DNA from: an uncultured Saprospiraceae bacterium
Lineage (GTDB): Bacteria; Bacteroidota; Bacteroidia; Chitinophagales; Saprospiraceae
Assembly: GCA_937928615.1 (NCBI GenBank)
Contig: CALFWI010000078.1
Span: 1-42,793, forward strand
Reading direction: 5' to 3'
Length of the DNA stretch: 42,793 nucleotides
Positions 15,564 through 23,464 of the stretch are shown piece by piece. A model generated the notes under the pieces. The model was not told the origin of the DNA. It made no database searches and saw nothing but the letters and a program-made list of their open reading frames with translations. The position numbers and the translations under genes were made by a program. The number at the start of each line of letters is the position of its first letter. Position 1 is the first letter of the stretch.

Positions 15564-18058
15564 TTCTTCTTCCCAAATATCCGTTCAAAGAATTTTTTCT
15601 TTTTCTTCTTTTTAGGTTTTCGATTCTTTCGATTTTTAGGGGATTTATCATTCCGATTAGTCCGAGTTTTATTTTCTTCTGTTGGGGTAACTATTGCTGG
15701 TTTTTCTTGACCAAAGATAATTTCAAACAAAGTGGACGGAGCATTTTCCAAGCTATCCCAATTCACATAAACAGGCATTTCTTCTAAATAAGGAGCACAA
15801 TCCATTTCCCAATAAAGGGAATCGGGGAGTGGGTCGAAAGTAGCATTTTCCCAATGCCTAAATTGAGGGTCTTTATAAACTTTACTCATAAATCTACCCC
15901 AAATAGGTAAAGCCATATTGGCGCCCTGCCCTAGACCGATGGTCCGAAAGTGAACTTTAGGAGACTCCGCCCCTACCCAAACACCCGCTACTAAATTAGG
16001 GGTATAGCCCATAAACCAACCATCTGAGTGATTTTGAGTGGTGCCTGTCTTTCCAGCAATATCGCCTTTTAAATGGTATTGATAGCGCAATCTTCGAGCT
16101 GTTCCGCTATCGACGACTGATTCTAGCATATTCGTCATCATGATAGCTGTTTCTTCTTTTAATACTTGCTTTATTTCGGGTTGCTCCTCGTCAAAATTAA
16201 ATAAGACGTCGCCATTTTTAGTTTCTATGCGTCGAATGTAAGTAGGTGTTGTTCGCAAGCCCTTATTGGCAAAGGTTCCATAAACTTTTACCATATCGTA
16301 CAAAGAAATATCAGGCGTTCCTAAAGCGATGGATGGGACACTGGGGATAGTTGAAGTGACCCCCATTTGTTCCGCCAAATATTTTACAGAATCAATACCT
16401 GCTCGCATAATTAAATCTACCGTTACAGCATTAACCGAATTACTCAGTCCTCCTTCCATAGAGTAAACACCACCGTACTGTCCATCCGAATTTTCAGGTT
16501 TCCAATCATCGTATTCTGTATAAATAGTCAAGCGATTATGGGTATATTCGCAAGGAGGGATTCCATTTTCTAAGGCAGTTGCATAAACCAATGGTTTAAA
16601 AGTAGACCCCACTTGTCTAGTTGATTTGACATGGTCGTATTGGAAATATTTATTATCAATACCGCCCACCCAAGCTTTGATGTGTCCGTTTTTAGGAGTC
16701 ATTGCCAGAAAACCAGTATTCAATAACATGAAGTAATATTGAATCGAATCTAGTTTGCTCATCTCCTTTTCGACTTCCCCGTCCCAGGTGAAAATGGTCA
16801 TTGGGCGTTTTATTCTAAAAAGGCTATCTATCACGCCTTGTGGTTTATCTGCTTTTTTTAGACGTTTATAATAAGGCGTTCGTTCAATAATTTTTTGTAT
16901 TTCTCGACGTACTTCTTTGGAAGGCCCTTTTTTCCAATGATTAAAAAAATCTGCTTGTAGTTTTCGCATATGTTCAGTTACTGCCTCCTCTGCGTAAGCT
17001 TGCATACGGGCGTCTATGGTCGTGTAGACTTTTAATCCATCCGTATAAATACTATAAGCGCTACCATCTGATTTTTTAGTATCCTTTAATAATTTTTTTA
17101 ATTCTCCTCGAAGGTGTTCTCTAAAATAAGTACCAATGCCCTCCGTTGTACCTTCCATTGAATAGCGCAATTTCAAGGGTTTATTTTCAATAGAGTCCAC
17201 AGTGTTTTTTGCCAAATAACCATATTTGACCATTTGTTTTAAAACGGTATTCCGTCGATTTTGCGCCCGATCAGGATGATTGATTGGATTATAATAAGAA
17301 GTGCCTTTAAGCATCCCTACTAAAACGGCAGCCTCTTCTAGTTTTATATCATTGGGATTGGTATTAAAAAACCGCTTAGAGGCCACTTTGACCCCAAAAG
17401 TATTTTCACTAAAAGAAACGGTATTCAAATAAAGGGTCAGTAATTCTTCTTTAGCATAAATCCGTTCTAAGCGCTTGGCAATAATCATTTCTCTCACCTT
17501 ATTAACAGGGAGCGATAACAGCCTATATTTTTTCCGCTTAAATAAATTTTTGGCGAGTTGCTGACTTAAGGTACTCCCGCCACCCGAAGATTCATCTTGC
17601 ATTAAAACGGATTTAAAAAAGACCCGAAACCAAGCTTGAATATCAACGCCATCATGGTCAAAAAAACGAACATCTTCTGTTGCCACTAGTGCATCTAAGA
17701 AATAAGGAGAAATTTCATCTAAACTAGCATTAATTCTATTTTGTCGATAATATTTTCCTAATAATAGTCCATCTTCTGTATAAACTTGAGAAGCATTGCT
17801 ATTTTCTATTTCTTGTAATTCTTGGGTAGTAGGTAAGGTATCAAAAAGCTCAAATCGAATGGACATATAAAAAACGGTCACAAAGAAGAACCCAAATATC
17901 CCTAAACTTCCTCCAATTAAGGCAGCCCAAGCACCTTTCGGATATTGTTCTTTTGCGACTAACCATTTTTTATAAAATGGTTGAAATTTTGTTTTCAGCC
18001 ATTCTTTTCGTTGCAGAAAAGCTTCTTTGATTGGAGTTGGTATCAATTGTTTACGCAC
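15560..18058 (-). CDS. mrcA: Bifunctional penicillin-binding protein 1A
   Basis: Polymerises glycan strands and cross-links their peptides in the periplasm. 832 residues; cytoplasmic N-terminus and a membrane anchor at about 43-65. Glycosyltransferase family 51 domain (about 90-290): catalytic Glu128 in ATEDVRFFDHDGVD, GGGSTLSQQLAKNLF, and LLTLYLNTVSF. Transpeptidase domain (about 440-720): Ser485 and Lys488 in GSTFKPL, the SVN triad motif in GLSNSVNAV, and Lys670 in GKTGTTQNHSDGWFMGYTP. The C-terminal 35 residues are very basic (KNRKNRKPKKKKKKKF), which may be a cytoplasm-excluded tail or a peptidoglycan/teichoic-type contact; role unknown. The start is a GTG at 18058 with aaagg nearby. Monocistronic; a 236-bp gap separates it from the divergent NlpC/P60 gene. 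Confidence 0.95.
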   Translation of the reverse strand: MRKQLIPTPIKEAFLQRKEWLKTKFQPFYKKWLVAKEQYPKGAWAALIGGSLGIFGFFFVTVFYMSIRFELFDTLPTTQELQEIENSNASQVYTEDGLLLGKYYRQNRINASLDEISPYFLDALVATEDVRFFDHDGVDIQAWFRVFFKSVLMQDESSGGGSTLSQQLAKNLFKRKKYRLLSLPVNKVREMIIAKRLERIYAKEELLTLYLNTVSFSENTFGVKVASKRFFNTNPNDIKLEEAAVLVGMLKGTSYYNPINHPDRAQNRRNTVLKQMVKYGYLAKNTVDSIENKPLKLRYSMEGTTEGIGTYFREHLRGELKKLLKDTKKSDGSAYSIYTDGLKVYTTIDARMQAYAEEAVTEHMRKLQADFFNHWKKGPSKEVRREIQKIIERTPYYKRLKKADKPQGVIDSLFRIKRPMTIFTWDGEVEKEMSKLDSIQYYFMLLNTGFLAMTPKNGHIKAWVGGIDNKYFQYDHVKSTRQVGSTFKPLVYATALENGIPPCEYTHNRLTIYTEYDDWKPENSDGQYGGVYSMEGGLSNSVNAVTVDLIMRAGIDSVKYLAEQMGVTSTIPSVPSIALGTPDISLYDMVKVYGTFANKGLRTTPTYIRRIETKNGDVLFNFDEEQPEIKQVLKEETAIMMTNMLESVVDSGTARRLRYQYHLKGDIAGKTGTTQNHSDGWFMGYTPNLVAGVWVGAESPKVHFRTIGLGQGANMALPIWGRFMSKVYKDPQFRHWENATFDPLPDSLYWEMDCAPYLEEMPVYVNWDSLENAPSTLFEIIFGQEKPAIVTPTEENKTRTNRNDKSPKNRKNRKPKKKKKKKFFERIFGKKN

Positions 18059-18294
18059 GGATTGGTAACCTTTGTTTATAGTAAAGCTTAGTGATGATAG
18101 GTGATTTGTTAAAGAGTTAAAAATTAATCCTTATATTTATCACCTTCTTTATCAACGAAATTTATGGTAAACTTATTAAGTTTACAGTAACATATTATAG
18201 CTTTTTTGTTAAAAACTTGTTTTACAATAGTGTTTAGTAATAATAAAGCAACAGATTCGTTTCTTACTAGCTATTAAACTAGACTCCCTAAATT

Positions 18295-18813
18295 ATGCGA
18301 AAACTATTAACATTCCTCTTATTTTTAGCCTTTTTTCACGCTTGTTCTACCATCTATGTAGACAAGCAGCAAACACCTAACGTCGTAGCTATTCCCGAAG
18401 ATTACCAACCTAAAATTGGTAATAAAAAAGTACGCACTCAGCTTCAAGCAGAAGCAGAAAAGTTAATTGGTAGTAAATATAAATATGGGGGGACAACTCC
18501 CAAAGGGTTTGATTGTTCTGGTTTTACAGGTTATATATATGATAAAGCTAAAATAGACATTTCTAGAAGTTCTCAAACACAAGCCAAAAAAGGTATTAAA
18601 ATAAAGGTCAAAGATGCACAGAAAGGAGATTTAGTCTTCTTTACAGGAACAGGTAAGAACAAAATTTCTCACGTAGCAATGGTGCTTTCCAATGATAAAA
18701 AAGGAATCGTTGTCGTACATAGTACCACTTCTAAAGGGGTGCGAAAAGATAATATTACTCATTCTGCCTATTGGAAACCCAAGATTTTATTTGCGCGACG
18801 AATTGTAGATTGA
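18295..18813 (+). CDS. NlpC/P60 family cell-wall peptidase, lipoprotein
   Basis: Cleaves peptide cross-links or stem peptides of peptidoglycan. 172 residues with a lipoprotein signal peptide (lipobox FHAC, Cys17). The catalytic triad is visible: Cys74 in KGFDCSGFTGY, His126 in KISHVAMVL, and a third polar residue, His142, in VVHSTTSKGV. The domain spans about 47-170; no SH3 or LysM binding domain is present, so it is the minimal single-domain form (E. coli Spr/MepS type). It is divergent from PBP1A, and a functional link in wall growth is plausible. Confidence 0.92.
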   Translation: MRKLLTFLLFLAFFHACSTIYVDKQQTPNVVAIPEDYQPKIGNKKVRTQLQAEAEKLIGSKYKYGGTTPKGFDCSGFTGYIYDKAKIDISRSSQTQAKKGIKIKVKDAQKGDLVFFTGTGKNKISHVAMVLSNDKKGIVVVHSTTSKGVRKDNITHSAYWKPKILFARRIVD

Positions 18814-18889
18814 GAAGTAAGTTATTAAGTATATTGTTTTTTTACATATATTTGAATTTTATTAGAATTCTTGTAAAAAATCACGCATC

Positions 18890-20125
18890 ATGGAATTAGA
18901 AAAAGTTATTAATTTTCTACATCAAGAAGGCTGGGAAAAAGCAAAAAAAAACGGGGAGTTTGTTTTTTATAAGTCGCCTACTCATATCGGGCTATCTGAT
19001 AATTATACTTTACCAATTCCCATCTTAACGACGACGAATGAGGCAGATTTTCCAAGGCGATTGAACGAAGCGATTGATTTTTTATCTGAAATATATGAAG
19101 TAACGCCCGAAAAGTTATTTTATGAGGTGGGTAATTATTTAGAATTTTTAAAGGGGGATGCCTTATTCTTTACCCTAAAATCAGAAGAGGTACGCTTTAG
19201 TCATACCTTAGAATTAAATCACATTATTCAATTTTTAAAAAATCTATCTACTTCTTACGAAAATTATGTAAAAATAAAATTCCAGCAAAAATTGGGCGGA
19301 CTTTATGATAATGACCCTTTTAAAATTCATAAAGCAGTTAATAAGTTATTAGCGTTTTCCAAGTTAAGGTTAGTCGATTTAGAATTTGAGAGTTTTAGTT
19401 TTGGGGTATCTGTGGATAAACAAATGGGCAATGAGCAATTAACTAAAGAAATGAAGGGCTTTAGAAAAGAATTATTAATCGCTTATAAAAGGGAAGTAAT
19501 TGAGTTAGATTTTATGTCTGAAAAAGCCATTAAAGGGGTATTACAAAAATTTTCTGCTCAGGAACGAAAAGTTATTTATGAGCCACTTATTAAAAGTATT
19601 AACCAAGAAGCCTATACTATAATTTTAACCAATTCTAAATTTACGCCACAAATAGCCTATCGAAAAATTCCACAAAATACGATTAAACGAATCATTCCTT
19701 CAAAGGTAAAAGAACAACTAGTCGCCGATATAAAGATGATGCAAATCATTGTCCCTGTTGATAGAACCAAATCAAAAATCACGATTCGGACAAAAGAAAT
19801 TGAAAATAATTTCTTTTCTCAACCCATTGAAGAGTACAAAATAACGGTAGACACGATTGAGGCGGGCGAAGAAAAAATTAAGCTTAAAGAAAAAATAGAT
19901 TTTACGATACAGCAAGAAAAAGAGACGGGTGAATTCCTCGTCATTTTTAAACCTTTAGCTTTTGAACTTAAAGTAAAAGATTTTAGTAAGATTAAGAGTG
20001 AGTTTTTTGCTGCCTTCATTAGTAACTTAAATTATTATCAATACATTATTAAAAGAGGAGAGCAAATAACAAAACCTTCGGAGAAACGATTAGTGAAGTT
20101 TTTTGGCTTGGTCCTACCAGATTGA
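18890..20125 (+). CDS. Unrecognised 411-residue protein
   Basis: No signal peptide, membrane segment or cysteine-rich motif; cytoplasmic by appearance. The N-terminus (VINFLHQEGWEKAKKNGEFVFYKSP) recalls small alpha-beta RNA-binding folds of the HicA kind, but the usual catalytic GSH motif is not present. The middle (about 85-225) is helical and charged. The C-terminal third contains regular beta text with repeated I/V-K alternation (KSKITIRTKEIENNFF, YKITVDTIEAGEEKIKL). The gene stands alone, 77 bp after the NlpC gene, and borders the repeat-rich region at 20149-21451. Such orphan proteins near element-like DNA are sometimes defence genes, but nothing in the sequence demonstrates that. A TATATTTG -7-like string lies at 18847-18854. 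Confidence 0.75.
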   Translation: MELEKVINFLHQEGWEKAKKNGEFVFYKSPTHIGLSDNYTLPIPILTTTNEADFPRRLNEAIDFLSEIYEVTPEKLFYEVGNYLEFLKGDALFFTLKSEEVRFSHTLELNHIIQFLKNLSTSYENYVKIKFQQKLGGLYDNDPFKIHKAVNKLLAFSKLRLVDLEFESFSFGVSVDKQMGNEQLTKEMKGFRKELLIAYKREVIELDFMSEKAIKGVLQKFSAQERKVIYEPLIKSINQEAYTIILTNSKFTPQIAYRKIPQNTIKRIIPSKVKEQLVADIKMMQIIVPVDRTKSKITIRTKEIENNFFSQPIEEYKITVDTIEAGEEKIKLKEKIDFTIQQEKETGEFLVIFKPLAFELKVKDFSKIKSEFFAAFISNLNYYQYIIKRGEQITKPSEKRLVKFFGLVLPD

Positions 20126-20148
20126 TATCATTTTATTCGGCTACTGAA

Positions 20149-20330
20149 TTAGTATTAACTCAAGTTGTGGACAATTGTTGTATTGCTATATTGTTTCATT
20201 GTTACGGTAATGGATAACCCTTAACCCGCTAGACTGCTAGCGGGTTGGTTCGAGATTTTAGCCCCATTAGCAATATAACCATAAAACAATATAACCATTT
20301 TAACTGCTCCTCAACTTGGATTAGTATTAA
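20149..20330. repeat. Large imperfect palindrome filling the gap between two convergent genes
   Basis: Outer arms 20149-20167 and 20312-20330 pair at 15 of 19 positions. Inner segments around 20185-20216 and 20263-20300 are also inverse copies (ctatattgttt / aaacaatataac; taatgg / ccatta). The centre is a perfect 10-bp hairpin. Within the right arm, caatataaccat is directly repeated at 20271-20282 and 20287-20298. The structure spans the whole intergenic region between the stop codons of the 411-residue gene and the HTH gene. Confidence 0.65.
20223..20246. terminator. Central hairpin, likely bidirectional terminator
   Basis: Perfect 10-bp stem aacccgctag / ctagcgggtt with a 4-nt loop actg. 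It lies between two convergent genes (stops at 20125 plus and 20327 minus). There is no clean T run, so strength is uncertain. Confidence 0.5.
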
Positions 20331-20833
20331 ATAATCGCCATTGTTGATAGGCTGGTTGTTGCTTCTTTTTTATGCTTGTCAAATAATCGTTTAACCTGCA
20401 TCGTATTCAATTTGTTTCCCCTACTATTTCTAAAATTCTTTTCATTTAATCGGTCAGCTATTTGCTGAAAGGTGAGCCCATTTTGCCTATAAGCTTGAAT
20501 GACTAAAATAAGTTCTTTATTAATTGATAAATCTTGTTTTCGCCCTTTTTTCAAGAGTTCATTTTTTAAGGCTTCATTCTCTTGTTCCAATTTTTTCATT
20601 TCCTGAAATAACTGTTCTACTCTTCGATAATCAAAAGCCTCCTTTAATGCTGGTTGATGTTCAACGGTAGTTCGTCCGTCTGCATTTTTTTTGATGGAAA
20701 AAGCGCCCGCATTTGCGCCTTTAAAATGTCCTTGCCAATGAGGTGGAAAAACATTGCTATAAAGCTTCACAAATTCGCAAACATCGGTGATTCCTTCACA
20801 GGTAAAATGAATGTTCAACATATAGTGCTTCAT
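20327..20833 (-). CDS. Orphan coiled-coil / helix-turn-helix DNA-binding protein
   Basis: 168 residues in three parts. The N-terminal part (1-68, MKHYMLNIHFTCEGITDVCEF...) is an unrecognised small domain. A coiled coil follows (70-97, VEQLFQEMKKLEQENEALK). The C-terminal HTH (about 106-152, ILVIQAYRQNGLTFQQIADRL ... shortened) ends NSRGNKLNTMQVKRLF and resembles the DNA-binding tail of serine recombinases and resolvases, but there is no catalytic resolvase domain. It is therefore probably a DNA-binding protein that dimerises through the coiled coil. A perfect inverted repeat starts 6 bp upstream of its ATG (20839-20888), suggesting autoregulation. It could be an element-encoded accessory protein. 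Confidence 0.75.
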   Translation of the reverse strand: MKHYMLNIHFTCEGITDVCEFVKLYSNVFPPHWQGHFKGANAGAFSIKKNADGRTTVEHQPALKEAFDYRRVEQLFQEMKKLEQENEALKNELLKKGRKQDLSINKELILVIQAYRQNGLTFQQIADRLNEKNFRNSRGNKLNTMQVKRLFDKHKKEATTSLSTMAII

Positions 20834-20838
20834 TTTTC

Positions 20839-20888
20839 GCTATAACATTTAAAAAAAGGTTATAACAATTTGTTAATAATGTTATAGC
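20839..20888 (-). promoter_or_regulatory. Operator-like inverted repeat over the HTH gene promoter
   Basis: gctataacatt (20839-20849) and aatgttatagc (20878-20888) are perfect 11-bp inverse copies, with a ggttataac box between them (20858-20866). The repeat overlaps the ribosome-binding region of the HTH gene, whose ATG ends at 20833. The pair tataacattt + a-run + aggttata recurs at 21087-21112. A binding site for the gene's own product is the natural guess. Confidence 0.5.
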
Positions 20889-21194
20889 ATTATACGATTT
20901 GGAAATCATTTCGATTTCACTTGAACTGAGAAAATTTGCCTTAAAAACAGCATTTCTTTTCAAATAATAAACAATGGGTTGATTTAGAGTTATTTAGGGA
21001 TAACGGGCTTAATAGAAGTTTAGCTACATTTGTAATGTCTCCCAGCTGTACAATGATTGTTTAATCGATAATGATTAAATGCTAGTCATAACATTTCTAA
21101 AAAAGGTTATAGGAGGGAATGATTTGAGATTATTACAATTTTGATGGTATAAGGAGTAAGGCAAGTAATAATTTAAGTCGGACAACTGGTAGTA

Positions 21195-21332
21195 AGGCCT
21201 AAATAGGCTGACCGTGAATACGATTTTGTAACCACCAATTTTAATTGGTAGGTTGACTTGTAATGTTTTAAGTTGAACCAGCCAATTAAAATTAGCGGTT
21301 ACGAATAATTTACGGTCAGCCTGTTTAGGCTT
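21195..21332. repeat. Long imperfect hairpin (about 138 bp)
   Basis: Outer arms: gcctaaataggctgaccgt near 21197-21216 against acggtcagcctgtttaggc near 21312-21330, with one mismatch. Inner arms: gtaaccaccaattttaattg near 21228-21247 against caattaaaattagcggttac near 21282-21301, with two mismatches. The tip is about 25 nt. The size and double-arm structure resemble a MITE-like or structured-RNA element, with no coding capacity. Confidence 0.65.
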
Positions 21333-21387
21333 TCTCGTCTCTGACCTTTAAATCGGTTTGGTATATAGGTACAAGCATAAAGGCCTT

Positions 21388-21419
21388 GGGCAGGAAAACC
21401 TGTAAAGGTTTTGCTACCC
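21388..21419. repeat. GGTTTT hairpin
   Basis: gggcaggaaaacct and aggttttgctaccc form a stem with 7 bp perfect near the loop (aaaacct / aggtttt, loop gtaa) and further pairs outside. It is REP-like in size. Confidence 0.45.
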
Positions 21420-21586
21420 GTCTATTCTAATTCTTCACAACTTGAGTTAATTAATAATTAAACAGGATAGGTAATGAACACAAAAAATAAACAAGCTTTT
21501 AAAACGGTTAACTGAATTAAAAATACAATTTATCAAGAAGTTCTAGAGTTTCTTTTCCAATAAATGATTTTTTTTAGAAAAAATAA

Positions 21587-21633
21587 ACGCTATTTAGCAG
21601 AGAGTTGATATTAAAAATGCTACAAAATAGCGT
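21587..21633. terminator. Terminator-like hairpin
   Basis: acgctattt-agca (21587-21599) pairs with tgct-acaaaatagcgt (21618-21633) with a small bulge. It may belong with the following hairpin to tRNA-Gln transcription stop. Confidence 0.4.
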
Positions 21634-21678
21634 AGGTTTAAATTTATACAATTTACATTTTAATCAATATAAATGACA

Positions 21679-21711
21679 AAACCCTTGCAAATTATTCATT
21701 TACAAGGGTTT
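21679..21711 (-). terminator. Probable terminator of tRNA-Gln
   Basis: aaacccttgcaaat (21679-21692) pairs with atttacaagggttt (21698-21711) with one mismatch and a 5-nt loop. It starts 16 bp beyond the 3' end of the tRNA on the minus strand. Confidence 0.65.
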
Positions 21712-21726
21712 ATATTTTATGTCTGT

Positions 21727-21797
21727 TGACCTACCAGGACTCGAACCTGGAATGCCAGAACCAAAAACTGGTGTGTTGCCAATTACACCATAGGTCA
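21727..21797 (-). tRNA. tRNA-Gln (anticodon UUG)
   Basis: The 71-nt minus-strand sequence folds as a cloverleaf. The acceptor stem TGACCTA pairs with TAGGTCA. The T arm is CCAGG-TTCGAGT-CCTGG. The anticodon arm is CCAGT-TTTTGGT-TCTGG, whose loop gives anticodon TTG, reading CAA. The last pair of the anticodon stem is a T-T mismatch as written. CCA is not encoded: the base following the acceptor stem is A, then C. It decodes glutamine. Confidence 0.93.
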
Positions 21798-21910
21798 ATG
21801 CCACACTACTTTTCAGAAGCGACTGCAAAGTTATAACATTTTTTAATCTTTGTAAAGACCTAGGTCAAAAAAAAACGATTTTTTTTTAAAAAAATGAAAA
21901 TATTTTTTAT

Positions 21911-23134
21911 TTATCTAATTAAGGTCAAGCTTCCCATGTCCGTTTTTTCCTCTTCTCCACACATATACCGTACTCGATATAGTAAAACACCAGGATTCAA
22001 TTCTTGGCCATTAAATGTGCCATCCCATTTATCGAAAGGACTAGTCGTATTAAAAATACGGCCTCCCCAACGATCAAAAATTTCAAACTCTACTAACTTT
22101 CCTTCTAAGACAATTGAATTACTGATGCCATATAAATCATTTCTCCCGTCATTATTGGGGGTAAAGGCTTTAGGTAATTGGGCAACACAAGGTAAATCTT
22201 CTGGGTCAATAACGGTAATACGGATAGTATCCGAAGCATTACAAAACTGGTCTGCTAAATCTAATTGATAAGTAAACGTACCAGCTGAAGTCGGTGCAAT
22301 ACTAGGTTCTGGGGCACTTGGATCGCTTACACCATTGATAGGATTCCAAGCAAAACCATCTGCACAGGTCTGCCCTATTTCAATATCTACCGAATTGCCT
22401 AAGAACAAAATAGCATCATCATTTTGAATACGGTCAGGCCCTAAATACAATGCTCTTATTTCTTCTAAGCGCAAAGCTCGATTATACACTCGTAATTCAT
22501 CAATTAAACCAGCAAAACGATTTTCTGTAATGCCTACGCATTCTCCATTGGCGATATTTAATTCTGCATTATTATCAATTTGAACTCTAGAATCCGTTGC
22601 CCTTTCTTGGATTAATACGCCATCAATAAATAACTGACTTCTATTGGCTTTTCTCACAAAGACAATATGTGACCAACAAGAACCAAAGTCTAGTTGGGCA
22701 CTTACAGGGGCTTCTCGATTAGCATCTTGGCTTAATTGTACATTAATGAAATTAGAACCAGAAGCATAATTAATCCCAAAAGACCGATCGATGCCACAAG
22801 CATCTCTTTTAGAAATAATGTCCTGTACACCTACGCCATTGGTCGGTTTGATATAAAGACTTAAAGAAAAATCAATGGTATTAAAAGTATTACTAATCGT
22901 ACCTAAAAAAAGTAAATAATCATCAATTCCATCTAACAATAGTGCATTTCCAGATACCCCACAAATACATTGAGGGTCGCCTACAATAACTGCCGCTTGA
23001 TTATTACCACTTTCTTCTTTGCCTAAATTCTGACAATCATCAAAAGAGTAATGCGCAATCAACCCATCCGTAACATCTTGACCATAGACTAAACTTGTCA
23101 AACATATAGCTATACAACAAAAAAAGAACCTCAT
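21911..23134 (-). CDS. Secreted LamG-domain protein with type B T9SS sorting domain
   Basis: 407 residues. A signal peptide (1-19, ending VYGQ) is followed by a LamG/concanavalin-like domain (about 20-225: IAHYSFDDCQN, LDGIDDYLLF, ELRVYNRALRLEEIRALY). A short PKD/Ig-like segment with paired cysteines (about 235-312) precedes the C-terminal CHU_C/gliding-type sorting domain (about 318-407: PKAFTPNNDGRNDLYGI, FEIFDRWGGRIF, WDGTFNGQ). Type B cargo is exported through T9SS with help from SprF/PorP-type proteins, one of which is encoded at 36659-37663. LamG domains bind sugars or proteins, so an adhesin role is plausible. Transcribed toward tRNA-Gln, with A/T-rich hairpin sequence past the stop. 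Confidence 0.88.
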   Translation of the reverse strand: MRFFFCCIAICLTSLVYGQDVTDGLIAHYSFDDCQNLGKEESGNNQAAVIVGDPQCICGVSGNALLLDGIDDYLLFLGTISNTFNTIDFSLSLYIKPTNGVGVQDIISKRDACGIDRSFGINYASGSNFINVQLSQDANREAPVSAQLDFGSCWSHIVFVRKANRSQLFIDGVLIQERATDSRVQIDNNAELNIANGECVGITENRFAGLIDELRVYNRALRLEEIRALYLGPDRIQNDDAILFLGNSVDIEIGQTCADGFAWNPINGVSDPSAPEPSIAPTSAGTFTYQLDLADQFCNASDTIRITVIDPEDLPCVAQLPKAFTPNNDGRNDLYGISNSIVLEGKLVEFEIFDRWGGRIFNTTSPFDKWDGTFNGQELNPGVLLYRVRYMCGEEEKTDMGSLTLIR

Positions 23135-23357
23135 TCAATTGGAATTATCAAAGTACTATTGAGTACTGTTTATTTTAAAAATAAAGTAATTGGTAGTTTC
23201 TTTAAAAGTAACTACGGGTATGTAAACGTTAATCTATTCGCAATATTTTACTTCTTTGGCTAAACTAAAGTTGCCAATTAGTCAAAAGTATTGTTTGAGG
23301 GAAGGAGTTAGGCTAGAATAGCTGAATTTTAGGGGCTATTTTGAAGGAATATTGAAA

Positions 23358-23462
23358 GGGTTGCGAGTTACGAGTTACGGAGTGAGTCACGATATTTGCT
23401 TAGTGCTTGCAGGAAATTTGGATTACTCAGCCCACAACAGGTAACTCGCAACTGGCAACTGG
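23358..23462. repeat. Third AGTTGCC-word hairpin
   Basis: Left part 23358-23387 (gttgcgagttacgagttacgg) and right part 23424-23462 (acaacaggtaactcgcaactggcaactgg) are degenerate inverse copies, now with a 36-bp spacer. The right part abuts the stop codon of the YbaB gene (23465), so it may end that operon. Related to 9202-9265 and 11157-11218. Confidence 0.65.
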
Positions 23463-23464
23463 TT

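Larger units (their letters stand above)
20154..21451. other. Element-like segment bounded by a 16-bp perfect inverted repeat
   Basis: attaactcaagttgtg at 20154-20169 recurs as its exact reverse complement at 21436-21451, with partial similarity continuing on both sides. The 1.3-kb segment between them contains only the HTH gene (20327-20833), several hairpins and the repeated GGTTATA boxes, and it ends near tRNA-Gln. No target duplication or transposase signature is evident. It could be a small non-autonomous element or simply two copies of a dispersed repeat. Confidence 0.3.
20889..21726. other. 840-bp non-coding stretch rich in hairpins
   Basis: I see no gene here. It contains a second copy of the tataacattt/ggttata motif (21087-21112), a long imperfect hairpin (21195-21332), a GGTTTT hairpin (21388-21419), the right 16-bp inverted repeat (21436-21451), and two terminator-like hairpins (21587-21633, 21679-21711) ahead of tRNA-Gln. 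Confidence 0.6.

Noticed and set aside
21727-21797. tRNA-Gln as an attachment site of an integrated element
   Set aside because: No integrase gene and no direct repeat of the tRNA 3' end could be found nearby.
21894-22268. 124-residue plus-strand frame
   Set aside because: Antisense to the CHU_C sorting domain of the LamG protein; no independent signal.
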